From Paenochrobactrum pullorum (GTDB taxonomy: Bacteria > Pseudomonadota > Alphaproteobacteria > Rhizobiales > Rhizobiaceae), in contig NZ_JBHEEH010000001.1 of the NCBI RefSeq assembly GCF_041929845.1, forward strand, positions 744,001 to 808,000: a stretch of 64,000 nt of DNA, written 5' to 3'. The notes under the pieces were generated by a model. It was not told where the DNA came from. It was given only the letters and a program-made list of their open reading frames with translations, and searched no databases. The translations under genes and the position numbers were made by a program. Below, one piece after another: positions 1 to 8,349 of the stretch; positions within the stretch are counted from its first letter, which is position 1, and each line of letters opens with the position of its first letter.

Positions 1-665
1 TCCAGTTTGGTGGCTTTGGTATTTTCAAAAAGCGAAGCACCCGCCTGAGATGCTGCTTTGGCCATGCCGACCAATAATTTCAGCGGGTGGATATGACCGG
101 TTCCGCTATCATAGGTGCCGCCATAATAACGTGTTGAACCAAGCTTGTCGGCGGCTTCCTGCGCATCTATCATCCGTATATGTGGATAATTGTAGCGTGT
201 CTGCATCAGCTCCACATGGCGTTGATATTGCTTCAGATAACGTTTTTTATGCGCTACCGACATCTGGCCGGACGCATACTCGATGTCGATATTATGTTGA
301 TCGCAGATGCTTTTAATCAGCGGCTTGCTGTCTTCAGCCAGATCAAACAGGGCTTTGGCACGGGTGAAGCCGTATTCTTTTTCAAGTTCTTCTGCCCATG
401 ATCGCTGTCCGGTGCCAAATTGGCCGCCATTGCGCCCCGATGCGCCGTCACCAAAACGGGCGGCATCAATGAGCACAACATCGACACCGCTTTGAGCCAA
501 ATGATAGGCTGCAGAAAGTCCCGTATAACCGCCGCCGATAATAACGACATCTGCTTGTCTTGAACCATCAAGAGCAGGGTAGCTCGGCCTCGTTGAAACA
601 CTCGCCTCATACCATGATACACCAGGCGAAATCGGGCTTTGATAGATTGGGTTTTGCTGCAACAT
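1..665 (-). CDS. puuB: FAD-dependent oxidoreductase, gamma-glutamylputrescine oxidase-like (C-terminus off the left edge)
   Basis: Only the first 221 residues are in the window. The N-terminus has the dinucleotide-binding glycine motif GGGYTGLSAA at residues 44-53 and the ARFGDGASGRNGG stretch at 69-81, both typical of the DAO/glycine-oxidase flavoprotein family and of PuuB. PuuB oxidises gamma-glutamylputrescine to the gamma-glutamyl aldehyde in the cytoplasm. The gene lies 154 bases downstream of a PuuA-like ligase on the same strand, which is the main reason to prefer a polyamine substrate over another D-amino-acid-oxidase-type role. The ATG at 665 is the start that keeps the conserved N-terminus in frame. 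Substrate is inferred; the flavoprotein family is clear. Confidence 0.8.
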   Translation of the reverse strand, partial: MLQQNPIYQSPISPGVSWYEASVSTRPSYPALDGSRQADVVIIGGGYTGLSAAYHLAQSGVDVVLIDAARFGDGASGRNGGQFGTGQRSWAEELEKEYGFTRAKALFDLAEDSKPLIKSICDQHNIDIEYASGQMSVAHKKRYLKQYQRHVELMQTRYNYPHIRMIDAQEAADKLGSTRYYGGTYDSGTGHIHPLKLLVGMAKAASQAGASLFENTKATKL

Positions 666-819
666 ACGGGTTGTCCCGTTAGAGTGTTATCGTATCAAAT
701 ATAAATCTGACGTGTGAAGCAGAGCGGAAGAAGGCCAGAGAGGGTAATCAAAATCGGATATTTATCCATGAAAACCTCTCTGACTTTATATTTTTTATAT
801 ATGGGGTAGTGGTGGCCTT

Positions 820-2253
820 TTAAACGTTGAGAAGCAGATATTCACGCTCCCACGGACTGATGACTTCCATGAAAGTTTCAAATTCTGCACGTTTAATGGC
901 GGCATAAGTGGTGACGAAAGATTCACCTAAGAACTTTTGCAGTTCTTTGTCATTTTCAAACAATTCCACCGCTTCAATCAAGCCGCGTGGCAGTTCAATT
1001 TCATTGCGGTTCACCGATGTTGCAACCGGTTCATCCGGCTTGATCCCATTAATGATACCGATCAGGCCGCAAGCCAGTGAGGCTGCCAACGCCAGATAAG
1101 GATTGGCATCAGAGGACGGAATGCGATTTTCCACACGGCGGCTGCCAGGCTCCGAGCGCGGAACACGGAAAGCGGTGGTGCGGTTGTCATAACCCCATTT
1201 GACGTTGACGGGCGCAGAAGCATCCGGTGTCAGACGGCGATAAGAGTTCACATAAGGCGCAAACATCACCAGTGCATTGGGCACATGTTTTTGCATACCG
1301 CCGATGAAATGCAGGAAGTGATCGCTTTCGCTGCCATCTTCATTGCTGAAAATATTGCGGCCGGTTTTCTTATCGACAATCGACTGATGGATATGCATGG
1401 CCGAACCCGGCTGGCCTTGTATCGGCTTGGCCATAAAGGTTGCATACATATCATGTTTGAGCGCGGCTTCACGGATTGTGCGCTTGAACATGAACACCTG
1501 ATCGGCAAGCTCAACCGGATCACCGTGACGCAGGTTGATCTCCAGCTGTGCTGCTCCTTCTTCGTGGATCAGCGTGTCAATTTCCAAGCCTTGGGCTTCG
1601 GAGAAATGGTAAATATCATCGATCAACTCGTCAAACTCGTTGACGCCGGCGATTGAATAACCTTGTCCGCCACCAATGGCACGGCCTGAGCGCCCGACAG
1701 GCGGGGTCAGCGGATAATCAGGATCAGGGTTTTTCTTGACCAGATAAAATTCAATTTCCGGCGCAACGACTGGTTTGAGGCCGCGCTTGTGATAGGCGGC
1801 AACCACACTGCGCAGCACATTGCGCGGCGTATATTCAACATTCTTGCCGTTTTGATTAACCAGATCGCAGATGACTTGTGCAGTCGGATCGGATTCCCAA
1901 GGGACAACGCAAAGCGTCGATAAATCCGGCACTAATTTTAAATCGCCGTCATTCTCCGGATAGGCAAAGCCGTGACCGTCTTCAGGATAATCGCCTGAAA
2001 TTGTCGTCATGAAAACTGCGGAAGGCAGCGCCAAAGATGTATTGGATGTAAATTTTTTCGACGGCATCATTTTGCCACGCGCAACACCGGCCTGATCCGG
2101 AGTGATACATTCAATATCTTCAATATCGCGCCATTCCAGCCATTCGGAAACTTGCTTCCAGTTTTTAACGCCGCGCAAGGATTTGACATGTGGCGGAGTG
2201 CGGCGTCTGGTTGTGGGCTTAGTAATTTTTTTCTCAGGTGTATCGGCAGACAT
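820..2253 (-). CDS. puuA: Glutamine synthetase family ligase, gamma-glutamylputrescine synthetase-like
   Basis: A 477-residue member of the glutamine synthetase superfamily. Such enzymes use ATP to form a gamma-glutamyl phosphate and pass it to an amine. Visible motifs are the metal and glutamate site APEIEFYL near residue 164, the HEEGAAQLEINL segment near 232, the ATP-site KPIQGQPGSAMHIHQS stretch near 277 and NRTTAFRVPRSEPGSRRVE near 358. The length and the long charged N-terminal tail fit the PuuA/GlnT-like group rather than housekeeping GlnA, and no adenylylation-type C-terminal tyrosine site stands out. It is followed on the same strand by the PuuB-like oxidase, which supports putrescine as the acceptor. 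A GGTGA ribosome binding site precedes the ATG at 2253. The exact amine is inferred from context. Confidence 0.82.
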   Translation of the reverse strand: MSADTPEKKITKPTTRRRTPPHVKSLRGVKNWKQVSEWLEWRDIEDIECITPDQAGVARGKMMPSKKFTSNTSLALPSAVFMTTISGDYPEDGHGFAYPENDGDLKLVPDLSTLCVVPWESDPTAQVICDLVNQNGKNVEYTPRNVLRSVVAAYHKRGLKPVVAPEIEFYLVKKNPDPDYPLTPPVGRSGRAIGGGQGYSIAGVNEFDELIDDIYHFSEAQGLEIDTLIHEEGAAQLEINLRHGDPVELADQVFMFKRTIREAALKHDMYATFMAKPIQGQPGSAMHIHQSIVDKKTGRNIFSNEDGSESDHFLHFIGGMQKHVPNALVMFAPYVNSYRRLTPDASAPVNVKWGYDNRTTAFRVPRSEPGSRRVENRIPSSDANPYLALAASLACGLIGIINGIKPDEPVATSVNRNEIELPRGLIEAVELFENDKELQKFLGESFVTTYAAIKRAEFETFMEVISPWEREYLLLNV

Positions 2254-2370
2254 TAATCACCAAAATATGAACTATAGAGCCGCATGATAGCCCTATCGCT
2301 TGAGATTTACAAATAGGGAAATGGCGATACAAATATGAATATTTTTTGACGCTAAAAAACAAAAAGTAAA

Positions 2371-2401
2371 AGAAAAACTCCGGCAACCGCAGCCGCCGGA
2401 G
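2371..2401 (-). terminator. Rho-independent terminator after the aceA-linked small gene
   Basis: The arms CTCCGGC (2378-2384) and GCCGGAG (2395-2401) form a 7-bp GC stem with a 10-base loop. Read on the minus strand the stem is followed by TTTTTC. It lies 67 bases beyond the stop of the 80-residue gene and would end the aceA transcript. Confidence 0.7.
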
Positions 2402-2467
2402 CAATAATTGTATGACCGAAACATTCAAAACAGTATCAAAGTGTATTCAATACGTTTCAGGCTTTGA

Positions 2468-2710
2468 TCAGGCAGATTTGGAAACGATAACAGGGATGAG
2501 GAGATCGCCCCAGTTGCCGTCTCCGCCGTGATGGCGGGCTGAGCGGATCAGCTCCACCGAAACACCGGCATCAACCGCTTTCATCACCGCATAATTGAGG
2601 CGATGTAAGTCATTGGCCAGCATGCGGATAACTGTTTGCTGGTCACTATTCATCGAAGAGGATTGTTCCTCGGCTCTTTCTTTAACGCGGGCAGGTGAAG
2701 CGGTTGACAT
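2468..2710 (-). CDS. Small hypothetical protein linked to isocitrate lyase
   Basis: An 80-residue soluble protein of unknown function with no signal peptide or membrane segment. The N-terminal third is low-complexity and charged. The rest (IRMLANDLHRLNYAVMKAVD, then HHGGDGNWGDLLIPVI) looks folded. The start at 2710 has a good AAGGGG ribosome binding site. It begins 21 bases after the aceA stop codon on the same strand and ends before a clear terminator, so it is very probably translated from the aceA mRNA. That linkage suggests a role in C2 or acetate metabolism, which is an inference. I do not recognise a named family. Confidence 0.75.
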   Translation of the reverse strand: MSTASPARVKERAEEQSSSMNSDQQTVIRMLANDLHRLNYAVMKAVDAGVSVELIRSARHHGGDGNWGDLLIPVIVSKSA

Positions 2711-2731
2711 TTTTATTCCCCTTTTAAAAAA

Positions 2732-4021
2732 TTATTCAGCTGCGGGCAGAAATTGTGCATGTTCGGTGGATTCACCCATGGCGGTGGTCGAAGACTGGCC
2801 GCCAGTGATTGCCATGGATACGGCATCGAAATATCCGGTGCCGACTTCGCGCTGGTGCTTGGTCGCTGTATATCCGCGTGTTTCGGCTGCAAATTCAGCT
2901 TCCTGCAATTCGGAATAAGCGGCCATCTGGCGCTCTTTATAGCCTTTGGCCAGTTCAAACATGCCGTAATTGAGCTGGTGGAAACCGGCGAGCGTGATGA
3001 ACTGGAATTTATAACCCATTGCACCCAATTCACGCTGGAATTTGGCAATTGTCGCATCGTCCAGATTGGCTTTCCAGTTGAACGACGGCGAGCAGTTATA
3101 AGCCAAAAGCTTGCCCGGATGCGCTTTATGAACGCCTTCGGCAAATTTGCGTGCTTGCTCCAGATCAGGTTTTGATGTTTCACACCAGATCAGATCACAA
3201 TGCGGAGCATAGGCGACCGCACGGGCAATACATGGTTCCAAGCCGTTTTTGACATGATAGAAGCCTTCAACGGTGCGGCCCTTGTCATAATCAACAAATG
3301 GCTGGTCGCGCTCGTCAATATCCGAGGTCAAAAGCTTGGCGGCTTCTGCATCCGTTCGTGCAATCACCAAAGTTGGTGTGCCCATCACATCAGCTGCAAG
3401 ACGTGCTGCATTAAGATTGCGGATATGTGCCGCTGTTGGAATGAGAACCTTGCCGCCCAAATGGCCGCATTTTTTCTCGGATGCCAGCTGGTCTTCAAAG
3501 TGAACACCGGCCGCACCCGCCTCAATGAAAGCCTTCATGATTTCAAACGCATTAAGCGGGCCACCAAAACCTGCTTCTGCATCGGCAACAATCGGCGCAA
3601 ACCATGTATCGACTGAAAGGCCGTTGCCTTCGGCCGTTTCAATCTGGTCGGCGCGCTGCAAGGTTTTGTTGATGCGCTTGGCTAGCTCCGGTGCGGCATT
3701 GGCCGGATAGAGCGACTGATCCGGATACATGGCGGAAGCCGTATTGGCATCGGCGGCAACCTGCCAGCCGGAAAGATAAATGGCCTGCAAGCCAGCGCGA
3801 ACCATCTGCATGGCCTGATTGCCGGAAAGCGCACCCAGTGCATTGACGAAATTTTCTTCGTGGATGAGTTTCCAGAGACGATTGGCACCATTTTCGGCCA
3901 GCGAATATTTGATTTCTACAGAGCCGCGAAGACGCTTTATGTCTTCGGCACTATGTGCGCGCTGGATCCCTTCAAAACGACCTTTTGGGGCGGATGGGAT
4001 AAGGTTGTAAAAATCAGTCAT
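2732..4021 (-). CDS. aceA: Isocitrate lyase
   Basis: A 429-residue cytoplasmic enzyme of the glyoxylate shunt that splits isocitrate into glyoxylate and succinate. The catalytic signature KKCGHLGGK is present near residue 180, and the length is normal for bacterial AceA. The start is taken at 4021 (MTDFYNLIPS) because AGGAG lies 7-8 bases upstream. A longer reading from 4060 has no such site and adds 13 residues that the family lacks. It is transcribed away from a ScfR/RamB-type regulator across a 248-bp region with repeated TTGTAAAAA boxes, so control by that regulator is likely. Malate synthase is not in the window. Confidence 0.96.
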   Translation of the reverse strand: MTDFYNLIPSAPKGRFEGIQRAHSAEDIKRLRGSVEIKYSLAENGANRLWKLIHEENFVNALGALSGNQAMQMVRAGLQAIYLSGWQVAADANTASAMYPDQSLYPANAAPELAKRINKTLQRADQIETAEGNGLSVDTWFAPIVADAEAGFGGPLNAFEIMKAFIEAGAAGVHFEDQLASEKKCGHLGGKVLIPTAAHIRNLNAARLAADVMGTPTLVIARTDAEAAKLLTSDIDERDQPFVDYDKGRTVEGFYHVKNGLEPCIARAVAYAPHCDLIWCETSKPDLEQARKFAEGVHKAHPGKLLAYNCSPSFNWKANLDDATIAKFQRELGAMGYKFQFITLAGFHQLNYGMFELAKGYKERQMAAYSELQEAEFAAETRGYTATKHQREVGTGYFDAVSMAITGGQSSTTAMGESTEHAQFLPAAE

Positions 4022-4269
4022 TTCTTGTCTCCTCACATGAATGAACTTTTGTAAGACCAAAACAAAATTACTTGGCCGTCTGTTACTTTTTTTACAATTC
4101 GCTGACTTGAACAGCTAGAAAAATCATGTTTTTAGCCAAATAATTGAAGTAACTCTGTCAAAACCTTGACTGGGAGTAGATGTAAATTTGTAAAAATTGT
4201 CATGAGTTTTTTTGTTTCACAATTTTGTAAAAACGTGTCAATCTCGAGTTTCAATCGATGGGGGAGTTG
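4022..4269. promoter_or_regulatory. Divergent aceA / ScfR-type regulator control region with repeated TTGTAAAAA boxes
   Basis: This AT-rich region separates two divergent genes. Two direct copies on the plus strand read TTGTAAAAA followed by TTGTCA (4188-4202) and by CGTGTCA (4225-4240). A third copy sits on the minus strand at 4089-4097, followed by AAGTAACA. A shorter TTTTGTAAG is at 4048-4055. The core TTTGTAAA resembles the TTTGCAAA-type half-sites described for RamB, the actinobacterial relative of the adjacent regulator. I infer that these boxes bind the product of the neighbouring gene. Confidence 0.55.
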
Positions 4270-5685
4270 ATGAGCGAGCGTAAGATTTTTGCCGGACCAA
4301 GGATCCGCCGCATCCGCAACGAGCGTGAACTGACGCAGACCGCAATGGCGGAAGCGCTCGGTATTTCGCCGTCTTATCTCAATTTGATCGAGCGCAATCA
4401 GCGCCCTTTGACGGTGCAGCTTTTACTTAAACTTACATCGGTTTATCAACTCGATATCAATCAGTTGCAGGGCGAAAGCGGCACTGCGGTTTCGGCATTA
4501 AAGGAAGTGTTTTCCGATCCGTTGTTAAGCGGCGAATTACCCGGCGATCAGGAATTGATTGAAATCGGCGAAGCGGCACCCAATGCCGCACTTGGGGTGA
4601 TCAAACTTTATCGCGCTTATAAAGAGCAGCGCCAGCGTTTGTCGGATTTGTCGGATATGCTGGTCAAAGATGGCCGCCCGACAGCATTGACGGCAACGCG
4701 TCTGCCTTTTGATGAAGTGCAGGATGTGTTGGCGCGCCATCCTTATTATTATGCATCGTTGGAAGAAGAGGCGGATGCTTTTTTGAAATTATTGAATGCG
4801 GGTGACGATCTGCAAGCCAGTTTAAAAAACTGGCTGCGGACGGAGCATGGCATTACGGTACGCACGCTACCTGTTGCAACCATGCCGGATTGGCGCCGCC
4901 GTTATGATCGTCATTCGCAGCGTTTGTTTATTTCCGAGCGTTTGCCGCTGACAGATCAGTTGCAGGAAATTGCTTGCGCCGCAGTGATGTTGCGCATGCA
5001 GGTGGCAATTACTGCGGCTACAGAAGCACTGAAACTGACATCGCGTGAGGCACGGCGTATTGTCACCCAAGAGCTGGCGCTTTATGCAGCGCGTGCGCTG
5101 ATGATGCCTTATCGCAATTTTCGTGAAGCTGCACAACGCGTGCATTATGATATTGATGTGTTGGCTGCACGTTTTCGGGTGTCATTTCAGCAAGCCGCTA
5201 ACCGGCTGGTAAGTCTGCAAAAAACAGGCGCATCGGTGCAGCCGTTTTTCCTGATGGAAATCGATCATGCCGGCAATATTTTTCGCGCAGTCGGGGCGCA
5301 GGGTTTTCCGCATTCAGCCTTTGGCGGGCAATGTCCCAAACTAGGGCTTTATGCAAGCTTTGCCCATCATGGGCAGGTGCTGGTGGATGTGGCGGAAATG
5401 TCCGATCAAAGCCGATATCTGACCATCAGTCGCACGGTTGAAGGCATGCAGGCGGGCTATGAGGAAAGACCGCGTCGCACTGCCCTAATGTTGGGTGTTT
5501 CTATGCCTGAGGGAGAGGGAGTGATCTATCGCCGCGGCGTGCCGTCAGACAGGGTTTTACAAGTCGGAAAAGCCTGTCGTTTATGTGAGCGGCAGGGCTG
5601 TATTGCACGTGCCGAACCCCCACTGACAAGGCCCTTGGCGCTGGATGAATCTGTCTCCGGATTGTCGGCTTTCGACTTCCAGTAA
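4270..5685 (+). CDS. XRE-family short-chain acyl regulator (ScfR/RamB type)
   Basis: A 471-residue transcription factor. An XRE helix-turn-helix occupies roughly residues 8-64 (RIRRIRNERELTQTAMAEAL, then ISPSYLNLIERNQRP). A degenerate IrrE-like middle domain and a C-terminal ligand domain follow. The protein ends with the cysteine cluster ACRLCERQGC that is characteristic of the short-chain fatty acyl regulator family. Relatives (RamB in actinobacteria, ScfR-type proteins in alphaproteobacteria) control isocitrate lyase or acyl-CoA genes, and this gene faces aceA. The start at 4270 follows GGGGAG closely; a longer reading from 4258 is possible. The middle domain lacks a convincing HExxH, so it is probably a sensor and not a peptidase. 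Confidence 0.9.
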   Translation: MSERKIFAGPRIRRIRNERELTQTAMAEALGISPSYLNLIERNQRPLTVQLLLKLTSVYQLDINQLQGESGTAVSALKEVFSDPLLSGELPGDQELIEIGEAAPNAALGVIKLYRAYKEQRQRLSDLSDMLVKDGRPTALTATRLPFDEVQDVLARHPYYYASLEEEADAFLKLLNAGDDLQASLKNWLRTEHGITVRTLPVATMPDWRRRYDRHSQRLFISERLPLTDQLQEIACAAVMLRMQVAITAATEALKLTSREARRIVTQELALYAARALMMPYRNFREAAQRVHYDIDVLAARFRVSFQQAANRLVSLQKTGASVQPFFLMEIDHAGNIFRAVGAQGFPHSAFGGQCPKLGLYASFAHHGQVLVDVAEMSDQSRYLTISRTVEGMQAGYEERPRRTALMLGVSMPEGEGVIYRRGVPSDRVLQVGKACRLCERQGCIARAEPPLTRPLALDESVSGLSAFDFQ

Positions 5686-5872
5686 AGAAACAAAAAATGC
5701 TGCGATGGATATTCTTGCGGCAAAAATATCAATCAGCGGATTATTTTGCTTTTCTGCCCCCAATTTCTTGTGGCGAAAGGGCGTATTTTGCCCTTTGTGC
5801 GGAAGCTTCCTGTTGACGAAAGCTTCGTTATCTAAAAAGGTAGCCGAGAGAAATAATCTCGTTGTCTTTAAC

Positions 5873-5895
5873 CTGCATAGTACAACAATATGCAG
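5873..5895 (+). promoter_or_regulatory. Inverted repeat just before the potF ribosome binding site
   Basis: The arms CTGCATA (5873-5879) and TATGCAG (5889-5895) are perfect 7-bp inverted repeats, ending 3 bases before the GGAG that serves potF. It could be an operator or an mRNA hairpin that affects potF translation. Two further small hairpins lie upstream: AAAGGGC/GCCCTTT near 5777-5797, and CGAGA/TCTCG near 5845-5861. Function is not known from sequence. Confidence 0.4.
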
Positions 5896-5908
5896 ACTGG
5901 AGTGCCTT

Positions 5909-7012
5909 ATGAGACTGAAGCCTTTTCTTCTGACAGTTGGTGCGTTATCCGGGCTTGTAATGGCAGCTGCTCTGCCGGCTATGGCGCAGGAAAAAGTCGT
6001 CAATATCTACAATTGGTCGGATTATATTGACGATTCAATCCTGAGAGATTTTACCAAGGAAACAGGAATTAAAGTCGTTTACGACGTTTACGATTCCAAC
6101 GAAATTCTGGAAACAAAACTGCTGGCGGGTGGGAGCGGATATGATCTCGTGGTGCCGTCTGGCGAGTTTCTTGGGCGTCAGATTCCAGCCGGTGTTTTCC
6201 TGAAACTGAATAAGGAAAAACTGCCGAATTTGAAGAATATGTGGGACGATATTTCCGAGCGCGCGTTGGTTTACGATCCGGGCAACGAATATTCGGTCAA
6301 CTATATGTGGGGCACCACCGGCATTGGCTATAATAAGGCCAAGGTTAAAGAAATTTTAGGCACCGACACGATCGACTCGTGGGATGTGCTGTTTGATCCG
6401 GAAAAATCGGCAAAATTTAAAGATTGCGGTATTTATTTGCTGGATTCCGCCAGTGAAATGCTGCGTCCGGCACTGAATTATCTGGGTCTTGATCCAAATT
6501 CACCCAATCAGGCCGATTTGGAAAAAGCGCAGGAACTCTATTTGAGCATTCGCCCGAATATCCGCAAATTCCATTCCTCTGAATATATCAATGCGCTCGC
6601 TAATGGCGATATCTGCATGGCTGTCGGTTATTCGGGTGATGTGTTCCAAGCGCGTGACCGTGCAGCAGAAGCAGGCCAAGGCGTAGAAATCGGCTATTCG
6701 ATCCCGAAAGAAGGCGCTTTGATCTGGTTTGACCAGATGGCCATTCCGGCCGATGCCAAACATGTCGATGAAGCTTTTGCCTTTATGGATTACATGATGC
6801 GTCCGGAAGTTATCGCCAAGGCATCGGATTATGTTTTCTATGCCAATGGCAATAAAGCATCACAGGAATTTTTGGATAAGGAACTTTTGGAGGATCCGGA
6901 AGTTTACCCCAATGAAGATGTGATGAAAAAGCTGTTTGTGCCCACACCCTATGACGCAAAAACGCAGCGTTTTGTGACACGCGCCTGGACAAAAATCGTC
7001 ACCGGCCAGTAA
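5909..7012 (+). CDS. potF: Putrescine ABC transporter, periplasmic binding protein
   Basis: A 367-residue precursor with a signal peptide ending about residue 26 (PAMAQ). The mature protein starts with VVNIYNWSDYID and continues with ETGIKVVYDVYDSNE, YDLVVPSGEFLGRQ and YMWGTTGIGYN, all hallmarks of PotF as opposed to the spermidine-preferring PotD. It captures putrescine in the periplasm and hands it to PotGHI. The ATG at 5909 is chosen because GGAG precedes it by 6 bases and a signal peptide follows directly; the upstream in-frame ATG adds 88 residues of nonsense. A strong terminator follows, so this gene is probably expressed above the downstream genes. The puuAB-like pair at the left edge would catabolise the imported putrescine. 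Confidence 0.94.
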   Translation: MRLKPFLLTVGALSGLVMAAALPAMAQEKVVNIYNWSDYIDDSILRDFTKETGIKVVYDVYDSNEILETKLLAGGSGYDLVVPSGEFLGRQIPAGVFLKLNKEKLPNLKNMWDDISERALVYDPGNEYSVNYMWGTTGIGYNKAKVKEILGTDTIDSWDVLFDPEKSAKFKDCGIYLLDSASEMLRPALNYLGLDPNSPNQADLEKAQELYLSIRPNIRKFHSSEYINALANGDICMAVGYSGDVFQARDRAAEAGQGVEIGYSIPKEGALIWFDQMAIPADAKHVDEAFAFMDYMMRPEVIAKASDYVFYANGNKASQEFLDKELLEDPEVYPNEDVMKKLFVPTPYDAKTQRFVTRAWTKIVTGQ

Positions 7013-7029
7013 CGAAATCAAAGAGAAAG

Positions 7030-7058
7030 CGCCCCGTCAAAAACGGGGCGGTTTTTTT
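7030..7058 (+). terminator. Terminator/attenuator between potF and potG
   Basis: A perfect 8-bp stem CGCCCCGT (7030-7037) / ACGGGGCG (7043-7050) with a 5-base loop, followed by GTTTTTTT. It sits 18 bases after the potF stop, inside the pot gene set. It would let binding protein be made in excess over the membrane components. Confidence 0.88.
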
Positions 7059-7178
7059 AAATCCTGTGTTCAGCTTCAACTGTCACATTTATTTAAAAGA
7101 TCAGTACCTTAACGGATGCTTGCAGCCATCAGGCAAACCTATGGCAGTTTAAACCTTCCAAACCGTTGAACCGGATAT

Positions 7179-8336
7179 ATGGTGAAGAATATGGAATCTT
7201 TTGGCAGCTTTCGCCGTAAATTTGCGCCGTGGAGTGATCCGGCAGCAAAGCCGTTTATTTCGTTTGAAAATGTGACGAAGAAATTTGCAGATACCACTGT
7301 GGTGGACGATCTGTCGTTGAATATTTTTCACCGCGAATTTTTTGCACTTTTGGGCGCTTCCGGTTCGGGTAAGTCCACTTTGCTGCGCATGCTGGCGGGC
7401 TTTGAAGAACCAACTTCCGGCCGCATCAAGCTGGATGGGCAGGATCTGACCGGCATTCCGCCTTATAAGCGCCCCGTCAATATGATGTTCCAGTCCTATG
7501 CTTTGTTTCCGCATATGAGCGTTGAGGCCAATATTGCTTTTGGCCTGAAACAAGACGGTATGGCGAAATCAGAGATTGATGACCGTGTGGCAGAAATGCT
7601 GAAACTGGTGAAGCTGGAAAAATTTGCCAAGCGCAAACCGCATCAATTATCGGGTGGCCAGCGCCAGCGTGTTGCCTTGGCGCGTGCTGTTGCCAAACGT
7701 CCGAAAGTGCTGCTGTTGGATGAGCCATTGGGCGCATTGGACAAAAAACTGCGCGAGCAGACCCAGTTCGAGCTGATGGATTTGCAGTATAAATTGGGGC
7801 TGACATTTATCATTGTCACCCACGATCAGGAAGAAGCCATGACGATGGCTGACCGGATTGCGATTATGGATTCAGGCCAGATCATGCAGGTGGCAACACC
7901 GGCGGAAGTCTATGAAGCGCCGAAATCGAAATTCATCGCCGACTTTATCGGCAATGTGAACCTGATTGAAGGGGAAGTGGTAAAATCTGCCAATGGTATG
8001 GCAGAGATTGCAGCCATTAATTTGAATACGACCATTGCAACGGAAACCCGCGAGACCCTGACTGCCGGTCAAAAAGTGTGGTATGCAGTGCGACCGGAAA
8101 AAACCCGTATTGAGCGTGAGAAACCACAGGATGCATCCATCAATGCGGTTGAAGGCGAATTATGGGACATTGCTTATTTCGGCGATATGACTGTTTTCCA
8201 TGTGCGGTTGGATAATGGCTTTACGATGAAGGCTTCCAGTCTCAATGCGGTGCGTAAAACCGATGATCCGTTTGCTTTTGATGATCGTGTATGGGTATCT
8301 TTTGACACCGATGCCGGTCTGGTGTTGACCGCCTGA
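7179..8336 (+). CDS. potG: Putrescine ABC transporter, ATP-binding protein
   Basis: A 385-residue ATPase of the PotA/PotG class that powers putrescine import at the inner face of the membrane. It has Walker A GASGSGKST at about residue 59, the ABC signature LSGGQRQRVALARA, and Walker B LLLDEPLGALD followed by an ITHDQEEA-type switch (VTHDQEEAMTMADR). A C-terminal TOBE-like regulatory domain covers about residues 290-385. The start could be the ATG at 7179 or the one at 7191 (MESFGSFRRKF), which looks more like relatives; neither has a strong ribosome binding site. The gene lies 166 bases after potF, beyond a terminator, and overlaps the ribosome binding site of potH at its end. Confidence 0.93.
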   Translation: MVKNMESFGSFRRKFAPWSDPAAKPFISFENVTKKFADTTVVDDLSLNIFHREFFALLGASGSGKSTLLRMLAGFEEPTSGRIKLDGQDLTGIPPYKRPVNMMFQSYALFPHMSVEANIAFGLKQDGMAKSEIDDRVAEMLKLVKLEKFAKRKPHQLSGGQRQRVALARAVAKRPKVLLLDEPLGALDKKLREQTQFELMDLQYKLGLTFIIVTHDQEEAMTMADRIAIMDSGQIMQVATPAEVYEAPKSKFIADFIGNVNLIEGEVVKSANGMAEIAAINLNTTIATETRETLTAGQKVWYAVRPEKTRIEREKPQDASINAVEGELWDIAYFGDMTVFHVRLDNGFTMKASSLNAVRKTDDPFAFDDRVWVSFDTDAGLVLTA

Positions 8337-8349
8337 GGAGGGTGATCCG

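Noticed and set aside
736..782. Inverted repeat CAGAGAGG/CCTCTCTG between puuA and puuB
   Set aside because: The loop is 31 bases with no T run close to the stem. Too weak to call a terminator or operator.
5645..5908. An 88-residue N-terminal extension of PotF
   Set aside because: The extension has no homology and no ribosome site, and would bury the signal peptide. The ATG at 5909 has GGAG and begins the signal peptide.
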